A DNA stretch of 64,000 bases from Symsagittifera roscoffensis (lineage: Eukaryota; Xenacoelomorpha; Acoela; Convolutidae), in NCBI RefSeq assembly GCF_963678635.1, contig NC_087067.1, positions 62,001 through 126,000 of the forward strand, given 5' to 3'. The position numbers and the translations under genes are program-made. The notes beneath the pieces are model-generated. The model had not been told where the DNA came from. It saw nothing but the letters and a program-made list of their open reading frames with translations, and did no database searches. Shown one piece after another: positions 19,685-30,295 of this stretch (the first letter of the stretch is position 1; each line of letters opens with the position of its first letter).

Positions 19685-21742
19685 ATGGTGAACACAAGAC
19701 GCGCAAAGGAGAGCAAAACGAAATTAAGCGCCGTGGGGCGACGAACGGTACCTGCTATATAAATTGATCTTGAGACACCAGATCAGAGTGTTAATGAGGT
19801 GGAATGGAAAACAACGGAGTCAACACCGATGCCGAATGCGGAAGAACAAGAGAAGAAGACGATAGAGTTCTCGCAATTGACACTGTGGAGGACACGACAA
19901 GCAACACGCCGGAAACAATAAAGGATGATTCTCAAACAAAAAGAACGTCATTCACAGAGAGTATCGCAAAGATGGTCGGAATCAAACCAAGGGATGAAGA
20001 GGAGGTAGAACCGACGGCCGAAAAAGGCAAAACCTTTGGAACAGTTTCCACGATAACAACAGAGGCCACTCAAAACGATGAGCAAGTCAAACATGGGGCA
20101 ACAGCTAACCATGGGGCAACAGCTAACCACGAAAAAACAACCTCTCTCGAGCTGGGCGATTTGATGGCGAAGTTATATCAAATCGACAAAAAACTGAAGT
20201 GCAGTGAGGAGGATCGAAAAATAATAAAAACGAAATACGATACAACAAAAACGAGAACCTAGACAATTACTTCAACCTGGTGAGGGCGACGGAGGAAAAG
20301 CTTCAGCAGATGTCAGAGAAAGTAGAGGCCACTGACAAAGAGCGCGAAAAAAATATCAAAAAGGACGTGCAAGAAATGAAGCAACAATATGACAATGTGA
20401 ACAACAAGTTATGGAGTCGGGAGACGAGGATAGACACAATGAGCAAACACCAAAGTCCATGTGCCATACAGTCCAAACTAGATGCTCGCTAGAGAAACTC
20501 TACAGCACAAGACAAGCTGGCAACAGACAGAACGCAAGGCAATAGGGTCGATTTCGTAGAACCACAACGGAACAAGCGGGAGTCCACGCCATTATCCCGG
20601 GGAGCAGCGAACACAGGACCAGGGGGGCCAAGACAATTATGAAGAGTGTAACCTCAAATACGACAAATGGTCCAGGTGATTCCACATCGAACAACAATGT
20701 AGGACCCGATGCCATGAGGTAGGCTAACACCTGGGAAATGGTGAATAGCACACTGGAGGCGTTCATTGACTCGAGTGAAAGAGGACGTGGCAAATCCAGG
20801 AAGACCTTCAAGAAACCAAAGGAATTTAAAGACGACTCAAATGGATGCATCGACATATGTGTAGAAGTCATGAGACTACATCTGGAACAAGACAATTTGA
20901 ATGACGAGAGACAGGCCTGCTCAGCAAAAAAATGTCAGAGCAACTTAGGAGCCTGCTCAGAGCAACTTAGGAGACACAGCAAAAAAATGTGTAGTTGCAA
21001 AGAAGGAAGAGGAATGTGACACTGCAGACAAGATCTTCGAGGTTTTGTTGAACCGAGCCGGGTCAAAAATGAAGGGCCACGAAGCCACGATGAGATTTGA
21101 AAAGAGAAGACAGAGGGGCGATGAATCAATTGATCGGCTCCTGGATGATCTTGAGCGCTTGAAAAGAAGGAGCGACCCTGAAGAATCAACAAACAGAAGG
21201 AGTTTCAGCATCGCTTCGAAGTTTATTGATGGGGTTGAAAGTGACGACTTGAGAACAATGTTGGCAACGTACTATACACTGTCGAAAGATAATGCATCGA
21301 CTCCGGAAGAGATGAGACAGAAGTCAAGGGAGTACATGGTGATCAAACCTAAGAAAAATTCGTACTCAGAGAATAGGAACATGCAAGGGGGAGTCAACCA
21401 CAGAGGTTGTCATGGTACAAGCCCAGAGATGATATGGACAAACGAAGGTCAAGCGCAAATTGTGGATCAGCGGATCATCACGTGGCGGATTGCACGACCT
21501 ACAAGCAAGGCATGAAGAGTCTGGGATATGCGCCGGATGAGGAAGATAAGAGCCAGGCGGAAGAACGTAAGTTCTATGGTGGCTTGATCATCAATATCGG
21601 TGCGAGATGCTTCTTCTGCAATCAAGAGGGCCACTTCAGGATGGACTGTCCGTTGTTTTTAGAAGCAGTGAAGAACCAAAATCACCCCAAACACAAGCTA
21701 GCGCCGGCGGCGGTACAGAACACGAGGAACAGGCAGGCCTAG
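19685..21742 (+). pseudogene. gag: Gag of element 2 (coiled coil, CCHC zinc knuckles; broken)
   Basis: Frame pieces 19685-19762, 19804-20262, 20280-20492, 20738-21019, 21045-21515 and 21407-21742 read as one Gag with small frame changes and stops. The N-terminus is acidic and polar. A Lys/Glu-rich coiled coil covers 20,280-20,460; a capsid-like region spans about 20,730-21,350. The last piece carries an intact CX2CX4HX4C knuckle (CFFCNQEGHFRMDC, 21608-21649). About 48 residues before it is a degraded first knuckle in which CX4HX4C remains but the leading Cys is replaced by Ser. Gag packages genomic RNA. The ATG at 19685 is chosen as the first one leading into this protein; it is followed by a stop at 19760. 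Confidence 0.72.
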
Positions 21743-21790
21743 TTTGACACAAAAAACTCGGAGGCACCGAATACGGAACTACCGACAAAA

Positions 21791-22770
21791 ATGGTGAAGC
21801 CTGTAACGCAAGTCAAAAATGCCATAGAAAACGAGGCCAAGAATTCTCTGGAAATAAACTACGAGAGAGCAGCTGCAGAGGTTATCAACAAAGTGAAACA
21901 AGACCCAGCGACGAAAGAGATCGAGCAACGACTAAAGCAGGAGATCGAAAGGCAGAAGTTAAATGAGACACTAAGTAGGCCAGTGCCAATGCCAGAAGCT
22001 GAAGTGGGAGCGACAAGGAATGGAAATTGCAACACTCTAAAAATGGTGACGGGAAAGCCAATCGGCATAACAAAAATAGGGGCCAGAATAATGTCGATAA
22101 TCACTGTGGGCGGCCACGAATTAACGAGAAACCTGAGTGATTCAAGCGATAAGACGATAATGCACATTGAGGTGTACGCAGATTACTTAAGTGCATTAAA
22201 CCCGCAGACAACTTCTAGACCCTTGAGGGCACTACTCACAAGAGGTGGTAGCAAGTCAGTTCATGTCGAAAATAGGTATACGGTAGCCTATGGTCCGCAT
22301 GAGGTGATGTTAAATACAGATGAGATAAACATCTTCACGAAAACTATGATAAAATGTGACAAAAACCTAGTCGGACAGATCTACGTGGGTAAAGAAGAAC
22401 TGAAAGTCAGATCGATTGGACACTGCGCCATGCTAGAAGAGGATGCAATGCATTTCGGAACGGAGGCAGATGTATCAGCACACGTGCTTGACATAATTGG
22501 CAAGACGACTCAGCTACGCGTGTTACTTGACCAGGGAGCGGTCTTGAGCATTATACCAATCGAAACTTGGGAGCAAATGGGATTCGACAAAGATGACTTG
22601 ATAGACTCGAGAATACGGCTGTCAAAGGGGCGCTGCGGGTACTAGGCAGAACACCACCTAAACCTGGGAGAACGCAACCTGTGGATTAGCTTTCTTGTGG
22701 TGGAAAACCTAGATGAGTCTGACCAATTCATTTTAGGCAGAGACTTCATCAGAATTTTCGACGTAACAAT
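21791..22770 (+). pseudogene. pol: Aspartic protease region of element 2
   Basis: Open 21791-22645 (284 codons), then a TAG and a shift into the frame starting at 22697. The retropepsin active-site loop is at 22529-22537, but reads Asp-Gln-Gly instead of Asp-Thr/Ser-Gly; the catalytic Asp is kept and the conserved hydroxyl residue is lost. The second conserved block, Ile-Leu-Gly-Arg-Asp, is at about 22,730-22,745 in the next frame, fitting a single retropepsin domain. Upstream is a charged Lys/Glu-rich linker from gag. The Gln substitution and the frame break argue that this copy makes no active protease. Confidence 0.68.
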
Positions 22771-24280
22771 TGATCTAAACAATGCCATGTTCAGGATTCG
22801 GAACCCGGAAAGGAAGTACGTAATTAAACCGGTAAATTTAATAATGGCGAATGAGAATAAAGCACCGGTATTCTTGAATAGAAGGGTGAAGCTGAGAGCA
22901 AACGAAGCGGCAATTGTAAGCTCGCGGATGAAAAATTATAATGAACTAAGTGACAACAAGCAAGTATGCATAGTTCCAAATCCATATAGTGAAAGTGCTG
23001 CTGTTTTAGGAAGATCCTTCTCGATAACCAAGAGCGGTTTCTGTGTTAGTGTCTTGTTGAATACTGTTAATATACCCATCACAATTCAGAGGGGATGGAA
23101 TATGGGATACGCTTTACCCGTGAAAACTCGACATGAGATGACTGAAAATGTAAAAGAAATTAAAGTTCTTGATTGTCTCAGTCGTAGGGACAAGATTTGT
23201 ATCTTAAGAAGATTGAAGAAAATAAAAGATTCATCAGGTCTTGTGAAATCACTCAATTCAGAGACAGACGATGGACTTTCGAGCAGTTCGAAATTACCAA
23301 GAAGACCCACACTAGAGGAAATGGAAATGGATCAGCCAGTTTTACCAGAATTAGAGCTCTTGAGGGGCAAGGTAACGGACGAACAGCTCGAAGCCATCAA
23401 GGACGTACTAGATCGGAACGAGGACGTTTTTTCGAAACATAAGGCAGACATTGGATGTTGTATTTTTGTTGAACACGAAATAGAGCTTGAAGACTCGGCG
23501 GTACCGCACAGGGAGTGGGAGAAGCGTATGACCCCTAGCAAATCGGATGCATGTAGAAAAGAGATAGAAACCCTGCTAGAGTATGATATGATAGAACCAT
23601 CGAAATCACCGTGGGCATGTGGAGTAGTGATGGCTTAGAAGAAAGGCGACCAATTAAGGTTTTCTTGCGACTTTCGGTATCTGAACTCCTTCACGGTGAA
23701 GGATGCCTATCCCATACCTAGGATTGATGAGAGCCTCTCGTAGTTGTGGGACGCAAAATTTCTTACGACTCTTGATTTAGGATCAGTTTTTTGGCAGGTT
23801 CCACTGAGTAAACAAGACAGGGACAAAACAGGGTGTGCCTGCGAGCTGGGGCTGTTTCAATGGAAGAGGATGCCTTTTGATCTTCGCAACGCCACGGCTA
23901 TATTTGAACGATTGAGGGCACACGCATTGGTAGGTGTAACAAAGAAATACGGCAACCTGGTAATGTACTACGTGGATGACGTTGTAATTGCGACGCCGAC
24001 ACTGGAGGATCATATCGAGTGACTATACGAGGTGTTTGACTGCATGAAGAGATCGGGACCAAAATACAAACCATCAAAGTGCAAAAAACTCAAGGAATCG
24101 ATTACATACCTGGGGAAAATGATAGATAGACATGGCATCAGACCAGTCCCAGATGCAGTAGAAGCGATTCTGACCTAGAAATTGCCAAAAGCGGAACATC
24201 AACTGATGAGCTTCTTGGCTTTTGCGAACTATTACAGGGAGTTCCTTAAGGGCTATGCGGACAAAGTGTACACGATGCAA
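22697..24280 (+). pseudogene. pol: Reverse transcriptase of element 2 (nonsense-interrupted)
   Basis: One frame from 22697 through 24703 with stops only at 23636 (TAG), 23741 (TAG), 24020 (TGA) and 24176 (TAG). It includes the Val-Phe-Ser-Lys-His-Lys..Asp-Ile-Gly block that opens gypsy RTs, the Thr-Leu-Asp-Leu-Gly-Ser motif with a catalytic Asp (about 23,770) and the YVDD active site at 23969-23980. The connection domain with Ser-Phe-Leu-Ala-Phe-Ala-Asn-Tyr-Tyr lies at about 24,207-24,235. Clearly Ty3/gypsy. The absence of frameshifts over 2 kb, together with four nonsense codons, is notable. Confidence 0.85.
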
Positions 24281-24780
24281 CAAATAATGAGGCACAATGG
24301 CAAGAAATTCACGTGGAACAACGCGGCCGAAGAGTCATTCCAGAGAATAAAGAAGAAGTTGTGTGAATCACCGGGGCTAGGGATGCCAACGGAAAAAGGA
24401 ATGTACGTGCTGGACACGGATGCGTCGGTAGTAGCGATGTCTGGCATTCTCCATCAAGAGCAGGAATGGAATGGGAAGACAGTCTTGAGACCGATAGCAT
24501 ACGGGAGTAAAGTCATGAGTGATACGGAGATGAAGTACGGGGCGCCTAAAGCGGAGATGTTCGCGGTGGTTACCTTTGTCGAAAAATACAGAGCATACCT
24601 AGGTTGCGAGCCGTTCAAGCTACGAGTCGACAACAGGGCACTCAGTTGGTTGACAATGTACAAACGTACTCAATGGATCAGAGCTACATTGGGAGGTGGA
24701 TAGTTCGCCTGGATGGATACAACATGATAATTGAGCATTAGACAAGAGACAAACATCAAAATGCCGATAGCTTGAGTAAG
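24281..24780 (+). pseudogene. pol: RNase H domain of element 2
   Basis: Continues the RT frame to 24703 and then shifts by one. Catalytic carboxylate motifs are visible: Asp-Thr-Asp-Ala-Ser at about 24,415, Lys-Ala-Glu-Met-Phe at about 24,550 and Arg-Val-Asp-Asn-Arg at about 24,625. The fourth block continues in the shifted frame around 24,745-24,770 with a stop at 24739. It removes the RNA strand during cDNA synthesis. All three visible carboxylates are conserved. Confidence 0.8.
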
Positions 24781-25460
24781 AAGACGGAGTTCTACGAGAG
24801 ACAGGAACAGAGAGAGGCAGATAGGCCAGAAATCAAAGATGGCTTCTCCTTCATAGATAAGGAAACGTATGATAGTCTTCCACACCCGAGATGGCTCGAC
24901 AAGTCTGGCAAATCTTTAGAAGACCACCCCGAATTAACAAAGGAGCGTCCAGAGAAAACAATCTTAAAAAGAACCCAAGGGATGCCATTGGAGATAATGC
25001 TCAAGTCAAAAATTGCGAGGGAGACACTCAAGGCAAAAGGCTATGATCTCAACCAAGTAGAGACGGGAACAGCAGAGATAGATGAAGACTTGAGGAGATT
25101 ACTTGAAAGACTGGCAGATGATAAACCCGTGGTAAAAGAAAAGGGTGAAGAAGAACCAGAAGTCACGATATTGAAAAGGAATGATGCGGATGGTAGCTAG
25201 GACTCCTTGAAGGAAAAGAAACCTGATGGGAGAGTGTGCAGTCATTGGTTGAGAGAATCCTTGAAGACATACTTAAGCGGACTCGGGTCAGGAAGAAGAA
25301 GGTGGCATTCAAGGAGGAGGCTGAACACATTGGATTGAGTCAAGAGTCCTGGGAGTGGCCCACGGCAGAGGAAGATGCTAAAGAAGAAAAATTGTCCAGG
25401 GAGTGAGAAGAATGGGATGAAGACGTAGAGAAGAGCAGCGATGACCAAAATAATCTATGC
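24772..25460 (+). pseudogene. pol: Charged linker between RNase H and integrase (element 2)
   Basis: Open 24772-25200 (142 codons) and then broken to 25,460. The sequence is Glu/Lys/Asp-rich with no recognised fold and joins RNase H to the integrase region. It is unusually long for a gypsy tether, in keeping with the overall size of the element. Confidence 0.55.
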
Positions 25461-26990
25461 ATGATATTGGCAGAAGAGAAGATGAGGCACCGCGACAGGG
25501 AGCAACAGACTGATCCTTCCTCGGGAACGTACAATTTGAATCAGCAGGAGGTGTGCGGAGGTGAGGAACTTGAGAAAATAGCAGTATCAAGGAGGCCGTT
25601 TAGGGAGCTGTCATGCAGCTCGAATGTCAGAACAAACATGGTGCCAGAAGATGACAGGAAGGTCTTGAGGAGGATATTTTGCGTCAAACTAAAAGATGAC
25701 ATCCACAGTCCCAGAGAAATGAATGGTCAGATGATGGCACTGAAGGAACACGTCAAAGCGAGATATAGGCTGTCGGATCTGATACGAGCCCTAAAGAATA
25801 ACAAGATTGCAAGCAACCTCTCCAAATGGATCACCGCGGGAGCCAAAGAGAAAGGGAATCTGGAAGAAGACAGCTACAAGAGTTTGAGCCAGTTCTACAA
25901 AGAGAGCAAAGATTTACTCTATCACACAGCTGATGGGGTGGTAGCATGCAAGACAAAAGATGAGGAGAGGATACTACACAAGAATAACCTCATCATACTA
26001 CCACAGGGCATAGACAAAATGTAACAGAGAATACTACACAGGTTTGATTGGCCGGGATTAAGGAAGGCTTGCGAGAGATGGGTGAACGCATGTCTGGCAT
26101 TTCTACAGGTGAAAGATCCATGAAAGATGAATTTCCCTCTCAAGTCCGTTGAGAGCTCGGAATTTAACGAGGTTGTGCAGATAGAACATCAGAAGATCTG
26201 CATGACAGAGTCGGGATATGACCAGATACTAGTCATAATAGACAACTTTATGAATTTGGCAGAAGCGGTCAGACAGCCTCAGCGGAAAAGACTTGTGACC
26301 ACTTGATAACACATTTGATATCACGATGTGGTTGTCCGATGACATTTCAGTCGGACAACGGGAAAGCCTTCGAGGGTGACCTGACGAAAGAATTGATGAA
26401 GAGGTCACATATTGCTCAAGCGCACTCAACGACTTACCATCCTCAGACTAACGGGTTAGTGAAGAGACAGAACAGGACGTTCGTGAACATGCTGAGGGTA
26501 TACTGCTCGAGATATTTGACAGACTGGGATAAATATCTGCCGCATGTGGTAGGGGCGTACAACAGCACGCAACACTCAACAACAGGAATCAGTCCCTTCA
26601 TCTTGTTAACGGGCAGGGAGATAGCAATGCCTCTAACATTCTTTTACCCAGAAAACGAAGGGAAAAAGACGTCGTCTCAAGTTTATGTAAAAGAAGAGGT
26701 CAAGAGACAACAGGAACTAAACGAGCTCTGCAGGAGGAACACGGCGCAAGCACAAATGAGACAGCGGAAGAAGTACGATGAAAAGAAACTACAAGCGAAA
26801 CCGTATGCAGTGGGACAATACGTCTGGGTGCTCCAGAATGTTATACCTCCCAAGGGGACAAAAAACTCTTCAAGAAATGGCGAGGACCGTTCAAGGTACC
26901 GGAAGTACACCAGCAAGGACGGTTCTATTGCTTGAATACGGGGAGAGCAGCGCATTATGAAAATCTGAAACCTCATGTCCCATCTGCAGA
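25461..26990 (+). pseudogene. pol: Integrase of element 2 (catalytic residues altered)
   Basis: Pieces 25461-26024, 26025-26270 and 26303-26935. The HHCC-type zinc region is around 25,960-26,120 and degraded. In the rve core, the position of the first catalytic Asp (Val-Gln-Ile-x-His, about 26,180) reads Glu; the second (Ser-Asp-Asn-Gly, about 26,355) is intact; the catalytic Glu position in Leu-Val-x-Arg-Gln-Asn-Arg (about 26,463) reads Lys. The C-terminal SH3-like part begins near 26,810 and runs into a frameshift near 26,880, with its continuation Arg-Ala-Ala-His-Tyr-Glu-Asn-Leu at about 26,945. Several stops interrupt it. The residue changes imply a dead integrase even without the stops. 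Confidence 0.78.
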
Positions 26991-27453
26991 AGACTGGTGC
27001 GTACCGCAGAATATGGAGGGACTTGAGTACCTACTGTTAGTGCCAGCATGCGAGGTGAACGAAAAAGGCACCAAAGAAAAAAATGACGGCAACGAGGACG
27101 TGAGCATGGACGATAATGAAAAGATGCAGACTCAGATGCGGGGTCCTTTGCGGACGAAGACTGGAATGATCCAGAGCAGAACGAGGTGCCTCAGTGGACG
27201 GAACCAGACCTGCCGATCACAGCAGGAACAGGGAGTGGCAATCGCAAACGGACAGGCATGAGGTACAATAGATACGGGGATGACTTCCTGATTGATAAGA
27301 TACAGCCTGATCAACTAAGCAAAGAGTTACTGAGTGTGGGCGAACTGGTAGCCACAATGAATGGCAAATCATCAACGACAGCGAACACTACCCGCAGGAA
27401 GACTACTCTACACCTGAACAAGAAACAGATCTGGAGCAGAGCGAGATAGAAGG
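26932..27453 (+). pseudogene. Acidic C-terminal extension after integrase (element 2)
   Basis: Pieces 26932-27261 and 27186-27449 give a Glu/Asp/Asn-rich sequence continuing past the integrase C-terminal domain toward the macro-like region. No domain recognised. Two frames alternate, so indels are present. Confidence 0.45.
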
Positions 27454-28193
27454 ATGCGAGATATCAAGAGCAAAGTAGTTGGAGAGCAAAGCGTCCAGCA
27501 GGTCGACGTGTCAGCAGAAAAACACATGAAAACGAAAGATCCCCTCCTCGGTTGGATTGCAATCGACAGGCCGCTCGAGATACCACCAGATAATTTAAAA
27601 CCAGCATCATCGACTGGGACGTCGATAAATATTTTTGTCCGGGGATCGGGGGTAGGACTTACCGACACCGAAAACTTGATAAAGAAACTCAGAGAGGTGA
27701 GAGAGACCAGTGGGTTGGAACTGGATGAGGAGGAGGCTGGACGAAATTTCAAAACAAAATTTGAAGGACTAGCTCTGTCAGACAGGACTAGCTGGATCTG
27801 TATAACGGCGGACATGAGCTTCAAATCGAGACTAGAGGCCGACTTCGAAAGAGAATATCAGAACGTGGAGTTTCCATTTAGACAGAGACCGGGGTTGGGA
27901 GGAATGGCTGCGGTTCCCCCATCAGTTTCTGAAGTTCCTGGTAAATACCTCCGCTTACTGGTAACGAGGATCAATGAAAGGAACATGATAGAACCTGAGC
28001 ACGTGATGTTGGCGCTAACGAGACTGAGAGATTTCATGATCGAAACAGGAATAATGGAGATCTCGATGCCAGTATATGACCCGAACAGAGCAAGTTAAAC
28101 CCAAGGGAATTATACGCTATACTACAGGTGGTCTTCGTAGAAACGAAGATAATGGTACATCTACACAAGAAATACTACTTGAGTATCGCCTGA
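27454..28193 (+). pseudogene. Macro-domain-like region (element 2)
   Basis: Open 27454-28098, with the last strand continuing in a shifted frame at about 28,104-28,193. After a polar N-terminus (residues 1-90) the sequence shows the order of a macro (ADP-ribose-binding) domain: a Trp-x-Cys-Ile-Thr-Ala-Asp strand (about 27,790-27,815), a helix, a Gly-rich loop (Pro-Gly-Leu-Gly-Gly-Met, about 27,890), a Tyr-Leu-Arg-Leu-Leu-Val-Thr strand (about 27,945), a long helix with Leu-Arg-Asp-Phe, a Glu-Ile-Ser-Met-Pro strand, and a final Val-Phe-x-x-Thr-Lys-Ile-x-Val strand. Macro-like proteins downstream of pol are known in some gypsy-type elements, where they may remove or read ADP-ribose marks. The assignment is by pattern only; the usual Gly-Cys-Gly loop is not evident. 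Confidence 0.48.
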
Positions 28194-28562
28194 GTTTCGG
28201 GTGGACAATGGTGGTCTCGAGTTAGGTACATGGGATTCGCAAGTTAGGTACATGGGAGTCTCAAGTTAGGTGCATGGGGGCGCGAAGCAGGTAGATGGAT
28301 TTTAACGTAATTGGCATGAAAATTAAATTTTAGAGAGTTGACGGTGCTAAAACATGAAAAGAATCTGCATGATCATAAAACATACATTAAAACTACTAAT
28401 ACTTACTCATTTGAGAAGAAAAAAAAGGTCTTGAACAAGTTCGAGATCAGCAGCATTCGAAGGGAGACAAGTATCAAGTTGATTGGTGAGGTAATTTTCA
28501 AGTTGGTTGGCAAGGTATTTCTCAAGTTGGTTGACACGTGAGATAATCTGGAGATTGTGACA
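28194..28562 (+). repeat. Spacer with short tandem repeats
   Basis: No gene. AAGTTAGGTACATGGG-type units repeat about three times at 28,221-28,276 (roughly 26-bp spacing), and TTTCAAGTTGGTTGGCAAGG-type units recur at about 28,475-28,540. They separate the macro-like and coiled-coil frames. Confidence 0.55.
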
Positions 28563-29365
28563 ATGGCAGATCGCTTTTGGAAATCTATGTCTGCAGCGCT
28601 CACGAGACCTACGCTCGATGAACTATACAAACGCTTGAGGGAACTGGACTATACCCAAATCGATGAGAAGATGGCGGTGGTAGTGAAAGCCATCCTGCAG
28701 TTAGAGGCGAAGGGTGAATGCAGGGAATCAGCGATATAAGCTGTTTTGATGGTTGGCTACACGACAGAGGGGATATCCGATCAGGAACAGACCAGATGGT
28801 TGCCCTGGAATGTGGATAGTGGCGTGAGGGGATTCGACTTGGCGAGAAATCCTGGCTTGAGCAACAACACGGAATACGGCGCAGGAGAATTTCCCCTCCC
28901 CGCCAGACCGCCAGTGGGGTTCGCGGCCCAATTCACGAGCAGGCCGTCGTCTATGATACGGTCTCAACGCGGATGAAGCATACCCGGACCTCAGTAGCTT
29001 GAAAAGGGAACTAGAGAGGACACAGATGGAAAGAGACAAAGCGAACCTTGACAGGGATGGCGCGAAGCTCGAGAGGGACCAGGCAAACCTGGAAAGAGAT
29101 CAGGCGATCCTCGAAAGGGATCAGGCGTGGCGTGATCTCAACATGATCAGGGCGGAATACCAGCAATAGCAGAGGGTGCGCGAGACTGAAGCGAACTATG
29201 AACAGCTGAAGTCGGAGATACAGAAGCTTCAGAGAATACAACGGGAGCTCGCATACAGAAAGAAAAGAGGACACGGACAACAGAGCCAGCCGCCACAGCA
29301 TCGAGACCTGAGTCGTGAATGGAGGTGGACGAGATTCCTAGGCCCAGTGGCCGGTTCAACTTAGA
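28563..29365 (+). pseudogene. Coiled-coil protein with ERDxAxL repeats (element 2)
   Basis: ATG at 28563 opens a frame to 28739, a second piece runs 28746-28976, and a third 28,976-29,364 with a TAG at 29167. The central part has at least four near-tandem Leu-Glu-Arg-Asp-x-Ala units (about 29,020-29,130) and then a Glu/Gln-rich heptad pattern, predicting a coiled coil. It may be the N-terminal oligomerisation segment of the SGNH protein that follows. Broken by stops. Confidence 0.5.
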
Positions 29366-30295
29366 CCGGGCGACCCAGGAGCACACGAACAAGGGGCTGG
29401 AGGTGTGGATACCACCCGATTCGTTGCCCTTTGTGCACAGTCTGGATCCGCAATCGATACAACCATTGATGGAGGTCAAGCTCCCAGGGTATACCCCTAG
29501 TTCAATCACAAGCAGTAGCCAAGACGGGTTGAGTTCATCACGTCTCAAGACACTACAGGATAGGCTACAGTCGAAAGCCCGTGACGATTCGGTGAGGGAA
29601 GGGCGTCCTCCTACTTGCGAACTACAAGAAGAATAAGGATGGCGTATACCACAGGCACAACCGAATGAGCTGGACGGCAGCACAGCGGGCCAGGAGGGAC
29701 TGTTTCCATGACGCGGCCTGGGCTGGATACTTTAGTCAACCCAAGATACCGGAGGGTGCAGTTCACCTGATTATAGGGGACAGCTTGATACGGGTACTGA
29801 CGCTGATCCAGTAACACTGGCAATTTGGAGTAGTAAGTTTTCTGGAGCTGCGACGCCGCAGATGTTGGCGTTCCGGGAGATGTTGGATATGGTGAAGATG
29901 CACACGGTCACTCTGATGATGGGGACCAATGACGTGTCTAGAGGAGTGTCAAGGAAGGTGATGAGGTTGCACGAGAAGATAAGTTGTATCCTTCAGAAGC
30001 TGAGGATTTGTTTTGAACCCGCCATACTCACCATCTGTACGGTCCCATACAACATGAAATTTGACCAACATGCGATGAAAATGAATGAGAAGTTGCGGAA
30101 CATCAACGAAGAAATCAGGCAGTTTCAACAAAGAAGCGTGCTCCCCGTGAGTTTGCTAGATGTGGCTGACCTGATGGAACGTTTTTTCCGCACTATGCAT
30201 CCTCGCAAGGCATCTACTTTGACACGCCCAAGGGAACGGAGTGGCTGAATGGTGTCTTCCAAAGGCACCTAAATCTGCTAGAGTCGGACCTGCTG
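29319..30295 (+). pseudogene. SGNH/GDSL hydrolase-like protein (element 2)
   Basis: After a polar leader (29319-29636) comes a domain with the SGNH blocks: block I Gly-Asp-Ser at 29776-29784 after a hydrophobic strand; a frame change; Ser-Gly-Ala (block II position, about 29,841); block III Gly-Thr-Asn-Asp at 29922-29933 inside the open piece 29862-30248; and a C-terminal block near 30,205-30,223. There the expected catalytic His position appears as Tyr (Gly-Ile-Tyr-Phe-Asp). SGNH hydrolases are Ser esterases/lipases; an esterase domain is known in ORF1 of CR1/L2-type LINEs, but a copy downstream of integrase in an LTR element is unusual. This copy is broken by frameshifts and would lack its catalytic base. 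Confidence 0.66.

Noticed and set aside
22697-24703. Alternative genetic code or programmed stop readthrough
   Set aside because: Nonsense-only stretches are suggestive, but all three stop codons are involved, and neighbouring frames have frameshifts and active-site changes. Ordinary decay is simpler. Kept only as a check under findings.
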